64,000 bases of DNA from Methylomonas sp. UP202 (GTDB lineage Bacteria > Pseudomonadota > Gammaproteobacteria > Methylococcales > Methylomonadaceae), in assembly GCF_029910655.1 (NCBI RefSeq), contig NZ_CP123897.1, positions 186,001 through 250,000 of the forward strand. The letters are read 5' to 3'. Of this stretch, positions 38,110 to 47,430 are shown in pieces (within the stretch, counting starts at the first letter, position 1; each line of letters opens with the position of its first letter). The translations under genes and the position numbers were made by a program. The notes below the pieces were generated by a model, which saw nothing but the letters and a program-made list of their open reading frames with translations, was not told the origin of the DNA and searched no databases.

Positions 38110-39744
38110 TTAAGATGTCGATCGATCTCCGCGCATTGGCGATGGAACGCTGATGCAAAAGTCGTTTTTGCCAGCGAGCTTGACCTGATACATCGCTTTG
38201 TCGGCATGATCGATCAACTGGGCAATCGACAAATGGGCGTGCTCCGGTCCGCTGGCGCAGATGCCTATGCTAACACCGATATTCGCGTTTCGGCCCTGAT
38301 TCAACGGGATGTCTTGCAGCAGTAAGCGGATTGTTTTTTGTGCTATCCGGCTTAAGTCGGCTTGGTTGATCGCCGGTTTGCAGATTAAAGCGGCCAGAAA
38401 TTCGTCTCCGCCCAGCCTAACCAGAATATCGTTTGCCCGAAAACAAGCCAATAAGCGTTCGGCTACCGCTATCAGAACGGTATCGCCGGCTTCGTGACCG
38501 TAGTTATCGTTGATCGGTTTGAAGTTATCCAAGTCCATTAGGAAAATCGCGAAGCCGCAGGCTTCTTGCAGGGCCAGATCGCGCATCAGATTGAGGCGGG
38601 TTTCCAGGCCATTGCGATTGAACAGCTTGGTCAATGGGTCGCGCTCCGCCTTAAAACGCGTTTGCAGTTCTTCAATCTTTCGTTCCGTGATATCGATGAC
38701 GATCATTTGCACGAAAGCGCTGCCTTCGAATTCCGACGTTTCGCTCACCCTGGCTTTTGAAAACAGGCATTGAGCCCAACGCGGCCCATCTAGGTCGTCT
38801 GTAGTCGCCAATTCGAATTCGCCGTTCGTCAACTCGCCGGCGGTTAGCGTGTCGAATACGATACGATTAATTTGGCGGGCATCCTTGAAAAATTGCTCTA
38901 CGCGGGCGGGACCTTCGGGCGCCGCGTCCAGACGCAACACCTCACGGCAAACCGGGTTGTGCAAAATGACATCGCCATGTTCGTTCAGCACGCAGATACC
39001 CACGCTGGCATTCTCGAACAGCAGCCGAAAACGTTGTTCAAGCTTTTCGAGCTGCTCGCGCAACTCACGTTCGGAATGAATACGAAAATGCGAAATATCC
39101 AACAGGAAATTGATGTCGGCGATCAAGTGGCCAATTTCGTCCTTTCGATGGCTAAGCGGACAGTGCAAGCGTTTCGTGCCGCTTGGGTCGATACGGTTCA
39201 GTGTGGATGCCACCGTTTTGATGGTGCGCACGAAGATTTGCTGGATAGCCAGCATGATGATCAGCGCCACGATCAACGTGTACGACGACAGGAGTAGCGC
39301 CTGATTTCGAGCGATCAGCTTGGCATTGCGCTCGATAACGTCGTGTTTGGGGAAAATTTGCAGCACACCGACTTTCTCGCCCGGACTGAATGGAGAATCC
39401 AGGTCGAGCGCTAACGGCGCTTCGCCGAGAGCATCATTCAGCGGTTTATGGTCATTGGTCGAATGCCAACCGCTTTGACTTTTCAGCAAGACGCCGGCTA
39501 CGACTTCGTTATTCATTAAACCGCCGATAACGTCGTCCGCAATCTCTTGGTTATCCAGGTAAGCCGCGATCTGCGCGCTTTTTTCGACGGTTTTGGCTAA
39601 TTCCATGATTCTGGCGTAAGCCTTATTGCGCTCTTGCCGCAACGTATCGGTATAGGACACCGCCGAGCCGACCCCCGCGACCAACAGCGCAAAAAAACTG
39701 ATGACCAGCGTAATCCGTACCGAAAGTTTCTTAAAGGTGATCAT
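38110..39744 (-). CDS. Diguanylate cyclase with periplasmic sensor, HAMP and PAS domains
   Basis: 544 residues. Helix 1 (about 8-28), a periplasmic domain of about 120 residues, helix 2 (about 150-170), HAMP (about 172-224), PAS (about 240-355) and GGDEF (about 375-530). The active site GGDEF is intact, with RAND five residues upstream as an RxxD inhibition site. No EAL domain. It is last of a three-gene unit with an outer-membrane porin and a phosphate-binding-like periplasmic protein (gap 19 bases), so its input is probably carried by that binding protein. Confidence 0.92.
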   Translation of the reverse strand: MITFKKLSVRITLVISFFALLVAGVGSAVSYTDTLRQERNKAYARIMELAKTVEKSAQIAAYLDNQEIADDVIGGLMNNEVVAGVLLKSQSGWHSTNDHKPLNDALGEAPLALDLDSPFSPGEKVGVLQIFPKHDVIERNAKLIARNQALLLSSYTLIVALIIMLAIQQIFVRTIKTVASTLNRIDPSGTKRLHCPLSHRKDEIGHLIADINFLLDISHFRIHSERELREQLEKLEQRFRLLFENASVGICVLNEHGDVILHNPVCREVLRLDAAPEGPARVEQFFKDARQINRIVFDTLTAGELTNGEFELATTDDLDGPRWAQCLFSKARVSETSEFEGSAFVQMIVIDITERKIEELQTRFKAERDPLTKLFNRNGLETRLNLMRDLALQEACGFAIFLMDLDNFKPINDNYGHEAGDTVLIAVAERLLACFRANDILVRLGGDEFLAALICKPAINQADLSRIAQKTIRLLLQDIPLNQGRNANIGVSIGICASGPEHAHLSIAQLIDHADKAMYQVKLAGKNDFCISVPSPMRGDRSTS

Positions 39745-39763
39745 GAGTTAGGCGAGTGAGTCG

Positions 39764-40303
39764 TCAGTCGGCCGGTTTTAGACGATATACGACTTTGCAA
39801 CAGCCGTCATAGTCCCGGCCGTCGACATAACCGATGGCATCGGCGTTTTCCTTGACCGCCGACAACACCGCGGCCGGACTGGGCAGCATTTTCGGCGGCG
39901 TGGCGTTGCCGGTGAACAGCAGTCGCGCCCAATAGGCATTGACTTGGGGAACGGATTTGCCGACTAATTGTTGATAAAAATGCGCGCGGGTCGGGGAGTC
40001 CTGCGCCAGATCGATCGTAAACACGGCTTTGCCGCTGTGGAAATTCTGCTGGCGTCCCATGAAGAAGTCGATCACTTGGTTGCGACTAAACTCCATGGCC
40101 TGATTGGTTTGATTGACCACCACCAAAACCTCCTCGCCGCAACATGCGGGTTGCCCGTGCAGCGTCGCCAACGGAATCAGAAAAATATAGGGATTCAAGA
40201 AACGGCGCTTGCCGGCCGGCAGCGCTTCCGAAGGGCTGACCCGCCTTGCATCGCTACGATTGGTGCCTCGGAAACGTCTCATGTTCAAACGGCCCGCCAT
40301 CAT
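39764..40303 (-). CDS. Phosphate ABC transporter substrate-binding-like periplasmic protein
   Basis: 179 residues from ATG 40303, whose A overlaps the upstream porin stop (TAATG); a TTG at 40315 and an ATG at 40282 are alternatives. A hydrophobic export segment ('FLNPYIFLIPLATLHG') comes after an unusually long polar n-region of about 37 residues. The body ('EEVLVVVNQTN', 'QVIDFFMGRQQNF', 'FTIDLAQDSPTRAHFYQQLVG') is the short single-lobe-like PBP family seen beside diguanylate cyclases. No ABC transporter genes are near, so signalling rather than uptake is likely. A true signal-peptide cleavage site is uncertain. Confidence 0.8.
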   Translation of the reverse strand: MMAGRLNMRRFRGTNRSDARRVSPSEALPAGKRRFLNPYIFLIPLATLHGQPACCGEEVLVVVNQTNQAMEFSRNQVIDFFMGRQQNFHSGKAVFTIDLAQDSPTRAHFYQQLVGKSVPQVNAYWARLLFTGNATPPKMLPSPAAVLSAVKENADAIGYVDGRDYDGCCKVVYRLKPAD

Positions 40304-41577
40304 TAAAAAGACCAATTCATGCTGAGCGAAAACAAATCGACATCTAAATCCGGCGTCGAAATCTCACGGCTGCCGTTCAGCCAAAGACTGGAAGAGTTAG
40401 CGGCGACATGACTGTGGTCCCATTGAATCTTGGCGGCCAAATTGGGCGCGAAATCCCAGCGGGCACCCAAACTGATGGTCTCCTGATTGATCCTATACTC
40501 TTGCATGGCTACCGATGTGGCGGCATACAGTTGGTCTTGCAACGGACCCGAGATTTCCGGCGGTACGACCGCTTTTGACTCGCCGCTCGGTCTGGCGATG
40601 CTGAACAAGACATAGGGTGTAATGTCGCCGATATGTCGGCCAATACTGAAGTAACCGCTGAATTGGCTTTGTATTTCGGGCACGCCGGAATCGAGATAAC
40701 CAAACTCGCTTTGAATGCTCCATTCGTTGGCGTTATAGGCGGCGCCTATTGAGTAAAAGCCAATGCCTTTACCAACCTTGTTGAGTTGCGCGGCGTAATC
40801 GGCCGCATTGCTCCAGACGGTTTTCACTCCAGGGCCGGTGAGCCCTTGGAGCAGCTGCGAGATTCCCGCGAAGTTTTTATCGAAAATGGTATAGGTGGCG
40901 CCGAGGGACAACTGCCAGTCCTCATCTTCGTAACTGAATTTGCCACCGAATATCGGCGAAAGCGCCAAGGTGTTTTTTGAAACGGTATCGAGCTGAAAGA
41001 TCGGAAACGAATGCGAGTAACTACCGGCAAACGCTTTCGCTTGAAAAAAACCCTGTGCCAGCGGTACGCGCCAAGCCAGGTCCACGCCATCAAAGTTTTG
41101 GTTAATCAAGGAGCCGTAAAATTCCGTCGGCGGCCTTTCCCACAAATAGGCGTAACCGACATTGCGGTAATCGGATAGCAGATAAACATCCAGCCCCAGG
41201 CGTCCCGCGCGCACGGTGAAGTTGCGGCTGGGTTGCCAGCGCAGCAAGCCCCAAAATAAGTTTTCGTTCAATGAGTTGTACGATCTGTCCTTAATCAGGA
41301 ACTGCACCATTGCATCCCATTCGTCGGTAAATTTGGCGCTGGCCTGAATACCGAGTTGGGTGCTCGATCTCCACGACCAATGACCGTCGAAGGTGTTCGG
41401 TTGATCGGTCGATGTTTGTAAATACAGGATGTCGCTGCTGTCGTAAACAACGCCTAAGGTACCAAAACTGCTCAGGCGAAATTTTCCATCCTCCGTGGAA
41501 AAAAAGTCCGCACGAACGGTTCGCACGCTCAATAGAACCGGCAGACTACACACAAACAATGAAATTATCCGCTTCAC
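40303..41577 (-). CDS. Outer-membrane porin-like beta-barrel
   Basis: 424 residues: signal peptide (cut after VRTVRA), then a barrel of alternating strands ending in Phe ('LFSLSMNWSF'). Internal segments 'FTVRAGRLGLDVYLLSDYRNVGYAY' (about 115-140) and 'WSIQSEFGYLDSG' resemble the DcaP/OprO-like porins found next to periplasmic binding proteins. First gene of the porin-binding protein-cyclase unit. Probably supplies the ligand or a channel for it; substrate unknown. Confidence 0.78.
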   Translation of the reverse strand: MKRIISLFVCSLPVLLSVRTVRADFFSTEDGKFRLSSFGTLGVVYDSSDILYLQTSTDQPNTFDGHWSWRSSTQLGIQASAKFTDEWDAMVQFLIKDRSYNSLNENLFWGLLRWQPSRNFTVRAGRLGLDVYLLSDYRNVGYAYLWERPPTEFYGSLINQNFDGVDLAWRVPLAQGFFQAKAFAGSYSHSFPIFQLDTVSKNTLALSPIFGGKFSYEDEDWQLSLGATYTIFDKNFAGISQLLQGLTGPGVKTVWSNAADYAAQLNKVGKGIGFYSIGAAYNANEWSIQSEFGYLDSGVPEIQSQFSGYFSIGRHIGDITPYVLFSIARPSGESKAVVPPEISGPLQDQLYAATSVAMQEYRINQETISLGARWDFAPNLAAKIQWDHSHVAANSSSLWLNGSREISTPDLDVDLFSLSMNWSF

Positions 41578-42078
41578 GACGCACTCCGAATGCCTAGGGC
41601 AATGGCGTTAAGTTAACAAAATCAAATCATGTCGCATTTCATAAGTTATTGAAAAATATTTGAATCAAACATTATAGAGACATCAGTGCCAGTACCGGAA
41701 CTGTCGGAAACCGATGGATCACTGGATTAGCGCATTGAGATTACGAAGCCTACCGTCAACCGTCAAATCGACTCTTACGGTATACATTGTCAACGTCCGC
41801 ACGGTATTCAGGGCCTTTGGAAGGCGATTTCAGCACAACCGAGTCGTTTGCAGACTCAACAAGTGTAGACGTTGCGCGTTGATGATGGAATGAAACCGGA
41901 TAGGCAGCTTATTGTTGTGCGGCGTCTTCAATGAATAGGCCTAAAACAACCTCTCGACCTGTCTTGCTTCAACCGCATTGGGTCGCGATCAAGAGCGCCG
42001 GTCTTGCGAGCGGGGTCGATCACTCAGGGCTTTCGGAATTCGGATTAGCATGGCCCGTCCAACTCAGCTTCTTGTATT
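41578..42078. other. Intergenic stretch between the porin and methylmalonyl-CoA mutase genes
   Basis: About 500 bases between divergent genes, AT-rich next to the porin start. I see no gene, riboswitch or repeat that I can support. A 60-codon frame at 41931 has no family resemblance. It should hold the promoter of the porin unit. Confidence 0.5.
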
Positions 42079-42107
42079 TTTCCGGACTATCTTTAACCGA
42101 ATATAAT
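42079..42107 (+). promoter_or_regulatory. Candidate promoter of the methylmalonyl-CoA mutase operon
   Basis: TTTCCG, a 17-base spacer and a perfect TATAAT, giving a predicted start near 42114 and a leader of about 70 bases. The -35 box is weak. The same TTTCCG-N17 layout precedes the czc operon. Confidence 0.45.
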
Positions 42108-42183
42108 CGATAAAGTGGCGCCGGTTCGACGCGAGCGTCAGGCCGACCGGGCATGCAATTACCTCTTGGAAGTAGTAAAGCAG

Positions 42184-44349
42184 ATGAAAAATTATCCCGA
42201 AGTAAAGATTCCTTCCCTGGATGCCTGGGCCAAGGCGGCTGCGAAATCCGCGCCGGGCGCCGCCGTCGAGAATCTGACCTGGACAACGCCGGAGGGGCTC
42301 GCGGTCAAGCCGCTCTATACCAAGGCCGATACCGAAAACTTGCCGTTCGCCGATACCCTGCCGGGATTCGAACCGTTTTTGCGCGGCCCGCAAGCGACGA
42401 TGTACGCGGCGCGGCCCTGGACCATCCGCCAATACGCCGGCTTTTCGACCGCCGAGGAATCCAATGACTTCTATCGTAAGGCTTTGGCCGCGGGCGGCCA
42501 GGGCATCTCGGTGGCCTTCGACCTGGCTACCCATCGCGGTTACGACTCCGACCATCCGCGGGTGACCGGCGATGTCGGCAAGGCCGGCGTGGCAATCGAT
42601 TCGGTCGAAGACATGAAAATCCTGTTCGACGGCATTCCGCTGGACAAAGTCTCGGTGTCGATGACGATGAACGGTGCGGTGTTGCCGGTGCTGGCCGGCT
42701 ACGTGGTCGCCGCCGAGGAGCAGGGCGTGTCGATGGCACAATTGTCAGGGACCATCCAGAACGACATCCTCAAGGAGTTCATGGTCCGCAATACCTATAT
42801 CTACCCGCCGACGCCGTCGATGAAGATTATCGCCGACATCATCGCCTACACGGCCAAGCACATGCCCAAGTTCAACTCGATCTCGATCTCGGGGTACCAC
42901 ATGCAGGAGGCTGGCGCGACCCAGGCCTTGGAACTGGCGTTTACCTTGGCCGACGGCCTGGAGTATGTAAAAACCGCGATTGCCTCGGGCATGGACGTGG
43001 ACGATTTCGCCGGCCGGCTGAGTTTCTTTTTCGCGATCGGCATGAACTTCTACCTTGAGGTCGCCAAGCTGCGCGCGGCGCGTTTGTTGTGGTGGCGGAT
43101 CATGAAAACGTTTGAACCCAAGAATCCCAAATCGATGATGCTGCGCACTCACAGCCAAACCTCGGGCTGGTCGCTGGCCGAGCAGGACCCTTACAACAAT
43201 GTGGTACGAACCACGATAGAGGCGATGGCGGCGGTGTTCGGCGGCACCCAGTCGCTGCATACCAACGCGCTCGACGAGGCCATCGCCCTGCCCACCGAAT
43301 TCTCGGCGCGGATCGCCCGCAACACTCAGTTGATCATCCAGGAAGAGACCCACATCACCAAGGTTATCGATCCCTGGGCAGGCTCGTACATGATGGAATC
43401 GCTGACCCAGGACATTGCAGACAAGGCTTGGGCCATCATCGAAGAAGTTCAGGCGATGGGCGGCATGACCAAGGCGGTCGAGACGGGCTGGGCTAAGCTG
43501 CAAATCGAAAAATGCGCCACCCAAAAGCAAGCCAATATCGATTCGGGTCGAGACGTGATTGTCGGCGTTAACAAATACAAACTACCTCAGCAAGACGCCA
43601 TTGATATTCTGAACGTCGATAACCACGCGGTCCGCGACGCGCAGGTGGCGCGTCTGGCCGAGATTCGCGCCAGCCGCGACGCCGGAGCGGTTCAGGTGGC
43701 GCTGGCCGCTTTGAGCGACTGCGCGAAAAGTGGCGATGGCAACCTGCTCGACCTGGCCATCAAGGCTATTCGCCTGCGCGCCACGGTCGGCGAAATCTCC
43801 GAAGCGCTCGAACAGGTCTGGGGCCGCCATCGCGCCAGCAATCAGGTCGTGACCGGCGTGTATGGCGCGGCCTTCGAGGCCGATCAGGAGTGGACGCAAC
43901 TTAAGGAACAAGTCAACGATTTTGCGGCCGCCGAAGGTCGCCGGCCGCGCATCATGATCGCCAAATTAGGCCAGGACGGTCACGACCGCGGCGCTAAGGT
44001 CGTCGCGACCGCCTTCGCCGATCTGGGCTTCGACGTCGATATCGCGCCGCTGTTTCAGACGCCGGAAGAAGTCGCCCGCCAAGCCATCGAAAACGACGTG
44101 CACGCGATCGGCGTATCGACGCTGGCGGCCGGCCATAAAACGTTGGTGCCGGCGCTGATCGACATTTTGGCCGGGCAGGGCGCCGGCGATGTCATCGTCT
44201 TCGTCGGCGGCGTGATTCCGGCCCAGGACTACGAGTTTTTGTTCGCCGCCGGCGCCAAGGGCGTGTTCGGACCCGGCACGCCGATTCCGCAATGCGCGCG
44301 GGATGTGTTGAACGCCATCCAAGCGGCGCAAGCGCCGACGGCATTCTGA
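42184..44349 (+). CDS. scpA: Methylmalonyl-CoA mutase
   Basis: 721 residues from ATG 42184; the frame opens 23 codons earlier, but the family N-terminus and the predicted promoter favour this start. It interconverts succinyl-CoA and (R)-methylmalonyl-CoA with adenosylcobalamin. The TIM-barrel substrate domain ('GYDSDHPRV', '[12 protein letters not shown]') is followed by the B12 domain with base-off motif D598-G-H600-x-x-G603. It is the single large-subunit type; no small subunit gene is adjacent, so it may work as a homodimer as E. coli ScpA does. The chaperone gene meaB follows 15 bases on. Confidence 0.96.
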   Translation: MKNYPEVKIPSLDAWAKAAAKSAPGAAVENLTWTTPEGLAVKPLYTKADTENLPFADTLPGFEPFLRGPQATMYAARPWTIRQYAGFSTAEESNDFYRKALAAGGQGISVAFDLATHRGYDSDHPRVTGDVGKAGVAIDSVEDMKILFDGIPLDKVSVSMTMNGAVLPVLAGYVVAAEEQGVSMAQLSGTIQNDILKEFMVRNTYIYPPTPSMKIIADIIAYTAKHMPKFNSISISGYHMQEAGATQALELAFTLADGLEYVKTAIASGMDVDDFAGRLSFFFAIGMNFYLEVAKLRAARLLWWRIMKTFEPKNPKSMMLRTHSQTSGWSLAEQDPYNNVVRTTIEAMAAVFGGTQSLHTNALDEAIALPTEFSARIARNTQLIIQEETHITKVIDPWAGSYMMESLTQDIADKAWAIIEEVQAMGGMTKAVETGWAKLQIEKCATQKQANIDSGRDVIVGVNKYKLPQQDAIDILNVDNHAVRDAQVARLAEIRASRDAGAVQVALAALSDCAKSGDGNLLDLAIKAIRLRATVGEISEALEQVWGRHRASNQVVTGVYGAAFEADQEWTQLKEQVNDFAAAEGRRPRIMIAKLGQDGHDRGAKVVATAFADLGFDVDIAPLFQTPEEVARQAIENDVHAIGVSTLAAGHKTLVPALIDILAGQGAGDVIVFVGGVIPAQDYEFLFAAGAKGVFGPGTPIPQCARDVLNAIQAAQAPTAF

Positions 44350-44364
44350 TCCGGGGCCAACAGC

Positions 44365-45375
44365 ATGCCGGTTCTACCGAATTTCCAACTCAACCGCGAA
44401 GACCAAGCGCTGGTCGGTGCCGTGCTCGCCGGTCAGCGCCGCGCCTTGGCCAAGACGATTACCCTGATCGAGTCGACCCGTAGCGACCATCGCCAGCGGG
44501 CAGGGACCCTGTTGCATGCCTTGCTGCCGAACAGCGGCAACTCGATTCGGCTCGGCATTTCCGGCACGCCGGGCGTCGGTAAATCCACGTTTATCGAGGC
44601 ACTCGGCTTGCACCTGATCGAACAGGGTCATCGGGTCGCGGTGCTGGCGGTCGATCCGTCATCCTCGCGCTCCGGCGGTTCCATTCTCGGCGACAAAACC
44701 CGGATGGAATTATTGTCCGCACGCGACGAAGCCTTCATTCGCCCATCGCCTTCATCCGGGTCGCTGGGCGGCGTCGCCGCTTCGACGCGAGAAGCCATGC
44801 TGGTTTGCGAAGCGGCGGGCTTCGATGTGATCATCGTCGAAACCGTTGGTGTTGGTCAGAGCGAGACAGCGGTCGCCGGCATGACCGATGCGTTCTGCCT
44901 ATTACAGCAACCTAACGCGGGCGACGATCTGCAGGCGATGAAAAAAGGTATCGTCGAACTGGCCGACATTTTCGTCGTCAACAAGGCCGATCTCGATCCC
45001 GTGGCGGCCGACCTGACCGCAGGCCAAATCACGGGGGCGCTGACACTGCTGCGGCCAAGCGCCGCGCGCTGGCAGCCGCCGGTACTGAAAGTCAGTGCGG
45101 CTTTGGGTGAAGGTATCGGCAATTTCTGGCAACAACTCGGCCTCTTTCGCCAGACCGTCGGCGAAACCGGCGAATTGGCCGCTAAACGCAGGCATCAGTC
45201 GTTATCCTGGATGTGGGCGCTGATCGAGTCCGGCCTCCACGAACGCTTTCGAGAAAACCCCGGCGTCCGGGCCGCGATGCCGGATTTAAGCGCCGCCGTC
45301 GAAAACGGCAGCGTATCGCCTACGCTGGCTGCGCACCGTTTGCTCGAACTGATGGGCGATACTGCCGGGATTTAG
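44365..45375 (+). CDS. meaB: Methylmalonyl-CoA mutase-associated GTPase MeaB
   Basis: 336 residues. G3E-type GTPase with Walker A GTPGVGKST (67-75), 'VDPSSSRSGGSILGDKTRM', the base motif NKAD and a C-terminal dimerisation arm. MeaB gates cofactor loading and protects the mutase from inactivation. Cotranscribed with the mutase. Downstream lies a degenerate transposase fragment. Confidence 0.95.
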   Translation: MPVLPNFQLNREDQALVGAVLAGQRRALAKTITLIESTRSDHRQRAGTLLHALLPNSGNSIRLGISGTPGVGKSTFIEALGLHLIEQGHRVAVLAVDPSSSRSGGSILGDKTRMELLSARDEAFIRPSPSSGSLGGVAASTREAMLVCEAAGFDVIIVETVGVGQSETAVAGMTDAFCLLQQPNAGDDLQAMKKGIVELADIFVVNKADLDPVAADLTAGQITGALTLLRPSAARWQPPVLKVSAALGEGIGNFWQQLGLFRQTVGETGELAAKRRHQSLSWMWALIESGLHERFRENPGVRAAMPDLSAAVENGSVSPTLAAHRLLELMGDTAGI

Positions 45376-45399
45376 CCCGAACGCTGGGCCACAATAAGG

Positions 45400-45577
45400 C
45401 AAAAGGGGCATGCCGGTTAGCCGATAGCAGGCATTAAAATAGCGCATATACTACCTGCCCAAGGTTTGCATCATACGACTGACCGCATTTTCAGCGCTAG
45501 GTGTGCTGAGCAGATGAACATCGTTAGTCATCAACGCCCAGGCAGAAATATCGACCTCAGTTTTTCGACGCCAATTG
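45400..45577 (-). pseudogene. Degenerate Y1-family transposase fragment
   Basis: On the minus strand the frame from about 45577 reads 'RRKTEVDISAWALMTNDVHLL', then 'SRMMQTLGR', an in-frame TAG, and 'YMRYFNACYRLTG'. This is the core of IS200/RAYT-like Y1 transposases (usual core ALMTNHVHLL ... LGRRYVRYFN). The first His of the HUH pair is Asp here, a stop codon interrupts the frame, and both ends are lost, so it is dead. It belongs to a different subgroup from the intact RAYT at 18219. Edges are approximate. Confidence 0.75.
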
Positions 45578-45644
45578 GTGCATCCTTACGCTGCGGGAAC
45601 TGCGAATAAATCTGCGGTAACTTAGTTGGATGGCTTGCCGTCGG

Positions 45645-46682
45645 TTAGCGGGTGCAAGGAGATTTCTCGGTGTTACCGGCTTCGGTTGTTTGGGAGTCAA
45701 GGTTGTTTTGAAGCGCGCGCCGCGCCCGAAAGGCGCCCGGCGGCTCTTGGAATTGCTGACGGAATTGGCGATAAAAGTAAGACAAATCGTTAAACCCGGA
45801 TTGGAAGGCGATCGCCGCGATATCAAGGTGGCGGAACTTGGGGTCGGCCAGCAGCCGGCATGCCCGGGCAATTCTGAGTCGATTAAGAATCTGAGTAACA
45901 CTTTCTCCGGTTTCATTCAGCAGATCGAACAAATATCTCCGGGATATTCTCAATTCGCCGGCGATTTGCGCCGCATTCAGCCCTGGCTCACTAAAGTGCT
46001 TTTCCAGATATCGAATGACGGCCGCTTGCCGGGCCGCCCGCACCCCTCCGGAATGGGACTCCTTAACCACCTCGTCGTTGCAAAGAAAAGCGATGAGATC
46101 GACAATATGATCCCCCACTAGTTCGCCTAGGCTAGGATCTTGAGCGACGCCCCCCCGGTCTACCATTTGCAGGTAATTTCTTAACAACTCTATGCCCTCC
46201 GAGTTGCAAAGAGGGGTCATAACCAGGCGTTCGGCTTTCGGTACCCGTTTGGTCAGTTCTGATCTGGAAATGCGCAAGCTCAAGAGTTCCTGGTATCCCT
46301 CGGGCGAGTTTGGTCCGAACCCGCCGTCGAGAACTTTGGTCGAATCAACTAAGCCGGCGGTGCTTCGATTGATCAACAGCCGCCGCTGTCCTTGCATAAC
46401 CTCCCAGATACCGGCTACGCATACCGATAGGCCTAAGTAATCGTCTAACCCGTCTCCGGTAATGAGTTCACGAGTACGGCGAAAACGCACCGCGGTACTA
46501 GTATGCGCCGCCAAGTTCACGTGGCCGAAGGAATGAAACCGTGTTTGGTTGAAAAAAGGCCGCGAATCGACGTGTTCGACATCGAATCCAGCAATTTTTC
46601 TGGCAAACATCTCGCGCCAAATGTCGACCCGGTCTTTATCCGGGAAATCAGTGCTGGAAAAGATGAATGCAGAGTTAGTCAT
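45645..46682 (-). CDS. AraC-family transcriptional regulator
   Basis: 345 residues. An N-terminal AraC-binding-like domain (about 20-210) is followed by the double helix-turn-helix at about 235-325 ('LNAAQIAGELRISRRYLFDL' and 'LDIAAIAFQSGFNDLSYFYR'), then a polar tail. The domain order matches the FeaR/OruR-like subgroup, which senses small molecules. The flanks hold only relic DNA, so the target operon is not evident. Moderately AT-richer than the core genes. Confidence 0.9.
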   Translation of the reverse strand: MTNSAFIFSSTDFPDKDRVDIWREMFARKIAGFDVEHVDSRPFFNQTRFHSFGHVNLAAHTSTAVRFRRTRELITGDGLDDYLGLSVCVAGIWEVMQGQRRLLINRSTAGLVDSTKVLDGGFGPNSPEGYQELLSLRISRSELTKRVPKAERLVMTPLCNSEGIELLRNYLQMVDRGGVAQDPSLGELVGDHIVDLIAFLCNDEVVKESHSGGVRAARQAAVIRYLEKHFSEPGLNAAQIAGELRISRRYLFDLLNETGESVTQILNRLRIARACRLLADPKFRHLDIAAIAFQSGFNDLSYFYRQFRQQFQEPPGAFRARRALQNNLDSQTTEAGNTEKSPCTR

Positions 46683-46844
46683 AGGCCCAAATTCATTTTA
46701 CTTTTTGATGGATGCGATCGATTGCCTGAAACCAACATCGAACGCCAGGGAAATAAAGAGGTCTGAAAAAAATAAAATATCATCCAGCTACTTGTCCGAC
46801 TTATCTTTTTGCCCATCTACTGGTCGTCCCGATTTTTTTGCCGT

Positions 46845-47009
46845 TAACAGGCTGTTGAAATTTAAAAAACTGCTCCACTTTTGTCCCCAAAAACGCATTT
46901 TCCGCAAAATAAAATTTTGTAAGTCCTTGATTGTTTGTCGCAGCTAAATGACTTTTAGCGACAAATTGGAAGGTTTTTTCCACCGAGTTTCTTTTTCAAC
47001 AACCTGTTA
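46845..47009. mobile_element. MITE-like element with 16-bp terminal inverted repeats
   Basis: TAACAGGCTGTTGAAA (46845-46860) and TTTCAACAACCTGTTA (46994-47009) are inverted copies differing at one base, 165 bases apart end to end. The interior is AT-rich, holds no gene, and has its own hairpin (TTTGTCGC 46934-46941 / GCGACAAA 46958-46965). GGCTGTTGAAA-type ends are common in IS elements, so this is probably a non-autonomous derivative. A target duplication is not clear. Confidence 0.7.
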
Positions 47010-47363
47010 GACGCAAGCTAAGTTAGTCCCCGCCAAGCAACATGTCGAGTGAAGAAATACCTTGAGGTCGTCTCGGAGAAACGGGCTCCGCTTCCTGATG
47101 GCGACTCAAGCTTCAATTCGTCATGGCGAGCGTATCGGGTCGATTTGAATGAGTGTTTTCGCTGAATGAATTCGAAGCAGTGATCGGTGTCGCGGAGAAC
47201 GGACCGCGAGTTGGACCGCGTTAAAATTTTTTTAGGGGCATTGAACCTTAGCGTTGCTCCGGGGATATACCAACGAGCGGCATCGGTGCTCCGACCACCC
47301 CCTATTCGGTAGCTGCGCCATGCCGCTCGGTTATACGGTCTATATTCCTTGTAAACCGCAATC
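47010..47363. other. Non-coding stretch before the second VPLPA-CTERM gene
   Basis: About 350 bases without a supportable gene; the minus-strand frame 47018-47416 has no family resemblance or ribosome site. Presumably carries the promoter of the gene at 47431; no clean -10/-35 pair was found. Confidence 0.45.
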
Positions 47364-47397
47364 GCACCCGGAGGGAACTTAGTTTCCCGCCGGGTGC
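47364..47397 (+). other. Strong hairpin in the leader of the second VPLPA-CTERM gene
   Basis: GCACCCGG (47364-47371) and CCGGGTGC (47390-47397) pair perfectly, extended inward by GGGAA/TTCCC after one mismatch. It ends 33 bases before the ATG. No T-run follows, so it may affect mRNA stability or translation rather than terminate. Confidence 0.5.
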
Positions 47398-47430
47398 TTC
47401 CATCGGATATCAGCAACAGAGGATAGGTGT

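Noticed and set aside
41578-42183. Cobalamin riboswitch ahead of the B12-dependent mutase
   Set aside because: I could not find a B12-box-like core or the expected set of stems in the leader; a covariance search would settle it.
47018-47416. Minus-strand frame of 132 codons before the second VPLPA-CTERM gene
   Set aside because: No domain, no ribosome site and biased Arg/Ser content; it overlaps the leader hairpin of the gene at 47431. Treated as non-coding.
47100-47430. Sigma-54 (-24/-12) promoter upstream of the VPLPA-CTERM genes
   Set aside because: A GGCA ... TTGC pair was found, but the spacing between GG and GC is far too long. No match was seen upstream of the genes at 6923 or 57760.
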